Shown here: positions 14,396-18,456 of the stretch, in pieces
How positions within the stretch are numbered: position 1 is the first letter of the stretch
Layout of the letters: each line of letters starts with the position of its first letter
Origin: UBA3537 sp965662485
Lineage (GTDB): Bacteria > Bacteroidota > Bacteroidia > Flavobacteriales > Flavobacteriaceae
Assembly (NCBI GenBank): GCA_965662485.1
Contig: CBFIIL010000033.1
Span: 1 to 18,456, forward strand
Length of the DNA stretch: 18,456 nt
Reading direction: 5' to 3'
The notes under the pieces: model-generated
Database searches by the model: none
What the model saw: only the letters and a program-made list of their open reading frames with translations
Told to the model about the DNA's origin: nothing
Position numbers and translations under genes: made by a program

Positions 14396-15511
14396 ATGAA
14401 TTTATCCTATTGGGAACAAAAAGAATGGTTACAAAATATTGATTTTACCATTGTTGGTAGTGGTATTGTTGGGCTCAGTTCGGCTGTATTTCTCAAACAA
14501 CGTTTTCCAAAGGCCAAAATTTTAGTTTTAGAGAAAGGATTTCTTCCACAAGGTGCAAGCACCAAAAATGCAGGGTTTGCTTGCTTTGGGAGTTTAAGTG
14601 AAATTTTGGAGGATTTAAAATCTCATTCTGTAGATGAGGTTTTATCACTACTGAAGAGTAGAGTAGATGGATTACAACTATTGCGTCAAATCCTTGGCGA
14701 TGAGGCACTGGGTTATAAGCCCTATGGCGGATATGAATTGTTCTTAGAAAAAAATCGAAAATTGTTCAATACTTGTATTGAAAAAGTTCAAGATGTCAAT
14801 GCGATGCTATCGCCTATTTTTGAAAACGATGTTTTCTCACTAGATTCAAATAAGTTTCATTTTGAAGGGACTCAACCTCAATATATTTTTAATCAATTTG
14901 AAGCTCAAATAGATACAGGAAAAATGATGCATGCGTTAATCCAAAAAACTCAAAACCTTGGTATCACTATTTTGAATTCAACTACTGTTGATTCGTTTGC
15001 AGAAAATCCAAATTCAGTTTTGGTAAAAACGAATCATTTTGAATTTATTTCCTCAAAATTAATCGTAACAACAAACGGATTTACAAATCAATTAATTCCC
15101 CAAAACCTTAAACCCGCTCGTGCACAAGTGCTTATTACAAAACCAATCCAAGATTTACACATAAAAGGGACATTTCACATGGACTGTGGTTATTATTATT
15201 TTAGAAATATAGATAATAGAATTCTTTTGGGCGGTGGGAGGAATTTAGATTTTGCCAATGAAACGACTACAGAAATGGAAACGACTTCAAAAATTCAAAA
15301 TCAATTAGAACATCTTCTTCGTACTGTAATTTTACCTAATAAAAATATTGAAATTGACCAAAGATGGACAGGGATTATGGGGGTTGGACCACAAAAAACA
15401 CCTATTATAAAACAATATTCAAATCATGTATTTTTGGGTGTTCGCATGGGAGGTATGGGTGTAGCACTTGGTGCAAGTGTTGGCAAAAAAATTGTAGATT
15501 TAATGGCATAA
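14396..15511 (+). CDS. FAD-dependent oxidoreductase, DAO family
   Basis: The 371-residue protein has an N-terminal Rossmann FAD motif IVGSGIVGLSSA (19-30) and an acidic residue after the second strand (LEKG, Glu46), followed by QGASTKNAGFACFG, the conserved 'S-x-x-N-AGF' of the D-amino-acid/glycine oxidase (DAO) superfamily. A C-terminal FAD region reads QRWTGIMGVGPQKTPII and then RMGGMGVALGASVGKKI. There is no signal peptide; it is probably a soluble flavoenzyme that oxidises a secondary or primary amine, but the substrate cannot be named. It starts 22 bases after the accC terminator. TAACTTTA, one base off the -7 consensus, sits 4 bases before the ATG, so a very short leader is possible. 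Confidence 0.9.
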   Translation: MNLSYWEQKEWLQNIDFTIVGSGIVGLSSAVFLKQRFPKAKILVLEKGFLPQGASTKNAGFACFGSLSEILEDLKSHSVDEVLSLLKSRVDGLQLLRQILGDEALGYKPYGGYELFLEKNRKLFNTCIEKVQDVNAMLSPIFENDVFSLDSNKFHFEGTQPQYIFNQFEAQIDTGKMMHALIQKTQNLGITILNSTTVDSFAENPNSVLVKTNHFEFISSKLIVTTNGFTNQLIPQNLKPARAQVLITKPIQDLHIKGTFHMDCGYYYFRNIDNRILLGGGRNLDFANETTTEMETTSKIQNQLEHLLRTVILPNKNIEIDQRWTGIMGVGPQKTPIIKQYSNHVFLGVRMGGMGVALGASVGKKIVDLMA

Positions 15512-15512
15512 A

Positions 15513-15538
15513 AAAACCACCTTTCAAAAGGTGGTTAT
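15513..15538. terminator. Convergent terminator between the FAD oxidoreductase and dodecin genes
   Basis: AACCACCTT and AAGGTGGTT pair around TCAA. A-runs precede the stem and T-rich sequence follows it, so it may serve both converging genes. Confidence 0.8.
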
Positions 15539-15554
15539 TTGACTTTTTTAAATA

Positions 15555-15755
15555 TTAGTTGACTTCAAAAGTGATTTTTAAATTTACACGAAATTCATCA
15601 ACATCATCGCCACTAACTGTTGCACTTTGATCCTGTACATATACAGATCGGATGTTTTTTACAGTTTTTGAGGCATGTTTAACGGCTTTTCGAGTGGCGT
15701 CTTCCCAACTTTTGTTGGAATTAGACAGCACTTCAATAACTTTTAGTACTCCCAT
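15555..15755 (-). CDS. Dodecin family protein, atypical ligand site
   Basis: The 66-residue protein has the dodecin layout: strand VLKVIEVL, helix SWEDATRKAVKHASKTV, strand NIRSVYVQDQSAT, and strand EFRVNLKITFEV. Dodecins form hollow 12-subunit shells that store flavins in archaea and some bacteria. Aligned from memory with the Halobacterium protein, the flavin-stacking Trp36 corresponds to Ser37 here and the flavin-contacting Gln55 to Arg56. It looks more like the 'calcium dodecin'/SecE2 subtype, which begins KVI-x-I-x-x-x-S-x-x-SW and has YR-[IV] in the last strand. Flavin storage should therefore not be assumed. It lies 61 bases downstream of the NifU-like gene on the same strand and may be co-transcribed. 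Confidence 0.92.
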   Translation of the reverse strand: MGVLKVIEVLSNSNKSWEDATRKAVKHASKTVKNIRSVYVQDQSATVSGDDVDEFRVNLKITFEVN

Positions 15756-15816
15756 GGTATTTTAGATTTTAGGGTTAATAAATAATTTAGGTTTAAATAT
15801 ATAAAAATATTTAAAA

Positions 15817-16716
15817 CTATCCATTAACGGCTTCAACCCTTTCAATTTTGGCACCCATCATTTCTTTTAGAATCGCTTCAATCCCATTTTTAAGGGTAAA
15901 TGTAGAAGAGGGACATCCACTGCATGCACCTTGAAGAATGACTTTTACAACTTTATTTTCTTTGTTGTAAGACTCAAACATAATATTTCCACCATCGCTA
16001 GCAACGGCGGGTTTTACGTGTTGCTCCAAAATATTTATGATTTCCTTTGATATGTCATCTAGTTTATCATATGCCTTATCTAACTGCTCGGTTGTTTTTT
16101 TCAATTCTACAGCAGCTGTGGAACCAACCATTTCTTTTCCATCTTCAATATATGTTTTGATAAATGTCCGAAGTTCTAGTGTAATTTCTTCCCATTCTAC
16201 AACATCAAATTTTGTTATGGAAACATAGTTTTTATCTAAAAAAACGGATTTTATAAATGGAAATTGAAATAAAGCTGTTGCAAACGGAGAAGGCTTTGCG
16301 TCTTCAATTGAAGCAAATTCAAAAGTAGATGTTACTAGATTTTTATTTGCAACAAATTTTAGAACACCTGGATTTGGCGTGCTCTCTGCATAAATGGTAA
16401 CAGGATTCTTTTTTGTTTTTTCTTCAATTACAACCAAACCACCCCCGTTTAAATAATCTTGAATTTGTGTAGCAACCTCGTTTTGTACATCACTCCATGA
16501 AACAATATCGTAGCGTTCTATGGCTACAAAGTTTCCTGAAATATAAACTTTTTTGACAAAGGGCAAATAAAATAATTGTTGTGCCAAAGGTGAGTTATTG
16601 GCCTCATCAATATTAGCGTATTCAAAACTGTTGTATTGAACAAGAAAAGAGCTTGCTTCAAATTTTAGAATTTTGGGATTGCTGGTCTCTTGTGGGGTAA
16701 TTTGAATGTTACTCAT
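15817..16716 (-). CDS. NifU-like Fe-S protein with tandem Nfu N-terminal domains
   Basis: The 299-residue cytoplasmic protein has three domains. Residues about 13-93 and 113-193 are two copies of the Nfu/NifU N-terminal domain: NPKILKFEASSFL with LAQQLFYLPFVKKVYI, and NPGVLKFVANKNL with FATALFQFPFIKSVFL. Residues about 221-296 are the Nfu C-terminal domain, with VKPAVASDGGNI and the cluster ligands in GACSGCPSS (Cys265, Cys268). Nfu proteins carry an Fe-S cluster between subunits and pass it to client enzymes. The usual layout has one N-domain; the duplication is the distinguishing feature here. The start MSNIQI is the first ATG and follows a -7-like element at unusually short distance. The dodecin gene is downstream. 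Confidence 0.93.
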   Translation of the reverse strand: MSNIQITPQETSNPKILKFEASSFLVQYNSFEYANIDEANNSPLAQQLFYLPFVKKVYISGNFVAIERYDIVSWSDVQNEVATQIQDYLNGGGLVVIEEKTKKNPVTIYAESTPNPGVLKFVANKNLVTSTFEFASIEDAKPSPFATALFQFPFIKSVFLDKNYVSITKFDVVEWEEITLELRTFIKTYIEDGKEMVGSTAAVELKKTTEQLDKAYDKLDDISKEIINILEQHVKPAVASDGGNIMFESYNKENKVVKVILQGACSGCPSSTFTLKNGIEAILKEMMGAKIERVEAVNG

Positions 16717-16726
16717 ATTTTTTTTG

Positions 16727-16734
16727 CAAAGATA
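16727..16734 (-). promoter_or_regulatory. -7 element (TATCTTTG) for the NifU-like gene
   Basis: On the minus strand this reads TATCTTTG, a match to TAnnTTTG that ends only 10 nt before the ATG. The leader would be about 5 nt, shorter than elsewhere in the window. Confidence 0.35.
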
Positions 16735-16823
16735 CTAAAGAAATTGCTCCAAAAAAGCATTCCTAGAGATTCAATAGTCTTAAATTTTAATTAAAATCAT
16801 CAATCAATATTAAATCAAATTAA

Positions 16824-16831
16824 TATATTTG
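16824..16831 (+). promoter_or_regulatory. -7 element (TATATTTG) of the large surface-protein gene
   Basis: A perfect TAnnTTTG match that ends 18 nt before the TTG at 16850. The spacing is the same as for other genes here and supports that TTG as the start. Confidence 0.5.
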
Positions 16832-16849
16832 AGATATAACCATTTTAAC

Positions 16850-18456
16850 TTGAAGCATTTTCTAAATACTTTTTGTCTAATATTTTCATTTGTTTTTTTT
16901 TCATACGCACAAGATGTTTCTATGAACAATGAAAACAATGGTGAAACAATTAGTCAGTGTGGCGGAACTTTATATGATTCTGGTGGCGCCACTGATTCTT
17001 ATCAAAATGATGAAAATTTCATACTTACAATTTGTGCAGAAAACGCTGGCGATGCTGTTCAATTAGCGTTTACATTTTTTGACACTCAACTAAATGGAGA
17101 CTTTTTAACAATTTATGATGGTGTGGATTCCTCTGCATCAGCTATTGGAACATACTCAGGGAATGTAAGTCCTGGAGATATTCTCGCCACCAATGCTTCA
17201 GGGTGTTTGACCATTGAATTTACTAGTAATGGTTTTATGCAACGACCTGGTTTTGCTGCCACAATTAGTTGTGCAACTCCTTGTCAAGATATCGAGGCAA
17301 CTTTTCAAAGCGATCCCTTGCCAGGCAGTAGTGGGAGTATTATAATTGATCAAGATAGTTCAATTAATTTTATAGGTGATGCGACGTTTTCTTTGGATGG
17401 GACAGGGGCCATTTACGACTGGGATTTTGGAGATGGTTCAGTTGCATTTGGAGAAAATGTGAATCATACGTTTTCTACAATTGGGACATTTACGGTTACA
17501 CTAACTGTAACAGATACTAATCCAACAGGATGTTCGGATAGTGCAACCATTGTTGTTCAAGTACTTGGGCCATATTTAAATATTGACCAAACAACATATA
17601 CAGTTATTGAACTTGTAAAAGATATTTTAATCGATACTTCTTGTGCAGAAATTTCAAATGTAATCTCTTCAACCGGAACCGACTTTGGCTCAACGAATGG
17701 GCTAGGGTATTTTTCTGGAAATGGCCTTACTTTTCCATTTACAGAAGGAATTATATTGACCACGGGTGATGCTTCTGAAGCAGAAGGCCCAGAATCAGCA
17801 ACGCTAAGTTCAGGGTCAACAGCATGGCCAGGAGATGAAGATTTAGAAAATGCAATCCCTGATTTAAATATTGGGGATACCAATAATGCCACCTTTATCC
17901 AATTTGATTTTGTACCGCTTTCACCCAGTATGAGCTTTAACTTTGTTTTTGCTTCTGAAGAGTATGGAGGGTTTCAGTGCCAATTTACAGATGCCTTTGC
18001 ATTTTTACTTACGGACAATGAAACAGGGATAACAACCAATTTAGCTTTAGTTCCTGGAACTAATGATCCAATTTCAGTGCTGAGTGTTCGGGACAACACA
18101 CACAATTCATCTTGTAATTCGGTAAATGAAGATTTTTTTGAAGCTTTCTATGGAGGAACTGGGTTGCCAGAAATAGACAGCCCTACTGAATTCAGAGGCC
18201 ATACAGTCAGCATGGCAGCACAATCTACGGTTGTTCCAAATAGAACTTATACCATTAAACTTGTCATTGCAGACGATGGTGATACTCTTTTTGATGCAGC
18301 TGTGTTTTTAGAAGGAGGAAGTTTTGATTTAGGAGGTAATTTAGGAGAAGATATTACCATTGAAGGAGGGACAGCACTTTGCGAAGGAGACACTATTACA
18401 TTAGATTCTCAATTACCTACAGCAGAACACATATGGTACTTAAATGGTGAAATTAT
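16850..18456 (+). CDS. Exported CUB-PKD-choice-of-anchor-L protein (5' part)
   Basis: An open frame from a TTG at 16850 has no stop up to the window edge (535 full codons; the 3' end is missing). Read with Met first, it begins MKHFLNTFCLIFSFVFFSYAQ, a clear signal peptide, which is why I accept a TTG start; the first ATG (16922) would lose it. Domains in order: a CUB-like domain (about 37-141, with Cys37/Cys62 and DFLTIYDG), a PKD domain (about 150-238, with YDWDFGDG and GTFTVTLTVTD), and a choice-of-anchor-L-type domain (about 245-490, with FVFASEEYGG, DAFAFLLTD, and ADDGDTLFDAAVFLEGGSF at the end). A further Ig-like domain begins at about 499. Proteins of this layout usually end in a type IX secretion sorting domain, which would lie outside the window. 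Probable role: a large surface or secreted adhesin-like protein. Confidence 0.88.
   Translation, partial: MKHFLNTFCLIFSFVFFSYAQDVSMNNENNGETISQCGGTLYDSGGATDSYQNDENFILTICAENAGDAVQLAFTFFDTQLNGDFLTIYDGVDSSASAIGTYSGNVSPGDILATNASGCLTIEFTSNGFMQRPGFAATISCATPCQDIEATFQSDPLPGSSGSIIIDQDSSINFIGDATFSLDGTGAIYDWDFGDGSVAFGENVNHTFSTIGTFTVTLTVTDTNPTGCSDSATIVVQVLGPYLNIDQTTYTVIELVKDILIDTSCAEISNVISSTGTDFGSTNGLGYFSGNGLTFPFTEGIILTTGDASEAEGPESATLSSGSTAWPGDEDLENAIPDLNIGDTNNATFIQFDFVPLSPSMSFNFVFASEEYGGFQCQFTDAFAFLLTDNETGITTNLALVPGTNDPISVLSVRDNTHNSSCNSVNEDFFEAFYGGTGLPEIDSPTEFRGHTVSMAAQSTVVPNRTYTIKLVIADDGDTLFDAAVFLEGGSFDLGGNLGEDITIEGGTALCEGDTITLDSQLPTAEHIWYLNGEI

Noticed and set aside
17557..17892. 111-codon minus-strand frame
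   Set aside because: It is antisense to the CUB-PKD-choice-of-anchor-L coding frame, which is continuous and has recognisable domains.
1..18456. CRISPR arrays, tRNA/rRNA genes, transposases or phage genes
   Set aside because: No regular repeat-spacer pattern, cloverleaf, rRNA segment, terminal inverted repeat or recombinase motif was found on reading both strands.

Overview
The window looks like chromosomal DNA of a marine-type member of the Flavobacteriaceae (Bacteroidota). The basis is the low G+C content, promoters of the Bacteroidota -7 type (TAnnTTTG), the absence of obvious Shine-Dalgarno sequences, many MKK-type lipoproteins, and lineage-typical proteins: a DUF6090-like protein, a zinc-free L32, a tandem-N-domain NifU-like protein and a large CUB/PKD/choice-of-anchor-L surface protein. 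I see no tRNA, rRNA, CRISPR array, insertion sequence or phage gene. No stretch of more than 300 bases lacks a gene.

Region 1 (20-2230, + strand) holds a secreted protein with a SHOCT-like tail, two small lipoproteins and a DUF6090-like membrane protein. It meets a convergent helical protein of unknown function (2264-3499, - strand).

Region 2 (3633-8246) is the accessory, probably metabolic part. An AlkB-type alkane monooxygenase (- strand) is divergent from a lipoprotein esterase, and their presumed promoters form an inverted repeat. Four co-directional genes follow: a lipoprotein fusing an NTF2-like domain to an antibiotic-biosynthesis-monooxygenase-like (ABM-like) half-barrel, a DUF2892/YgaP-like membrane protein, and two secreted proteins with ABM-like patterns, one internally duplicated. 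This four-gene set is the best candidate here for an undescribed system. Its chemistry cannot be read from the sequence.

Region 3 (8318-14332) is core housekeeping: mscL, ribE (riboflavin synthase, - strand), pdxA (vitamin B6), then DUF177/YceD, rpmF, fabH, accB and accC. The last five form the ribosome/fatty-acid-initiation block. It is broken after rpmF by a strong hairpin terminator, and fabH-accB-accC probably has its own promoter.

Region 4 (14396-16716) holds a DAO-family FAD oxidoreductase, a dodecin that lacks the classical flavin-stacking tryptophan, and an Nfu-type iron-sulfur protein with two N-terminal domains. Region 5 (16850 to the window end) is the 5' part of a large exported protein that starts with TTG and runs off the right edge, with at least 535 codons.

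A recurring feature is a TAnnTTTG element ending 17-24 nt before the start codon. It supports several start choices, including the TTG start at 16850.
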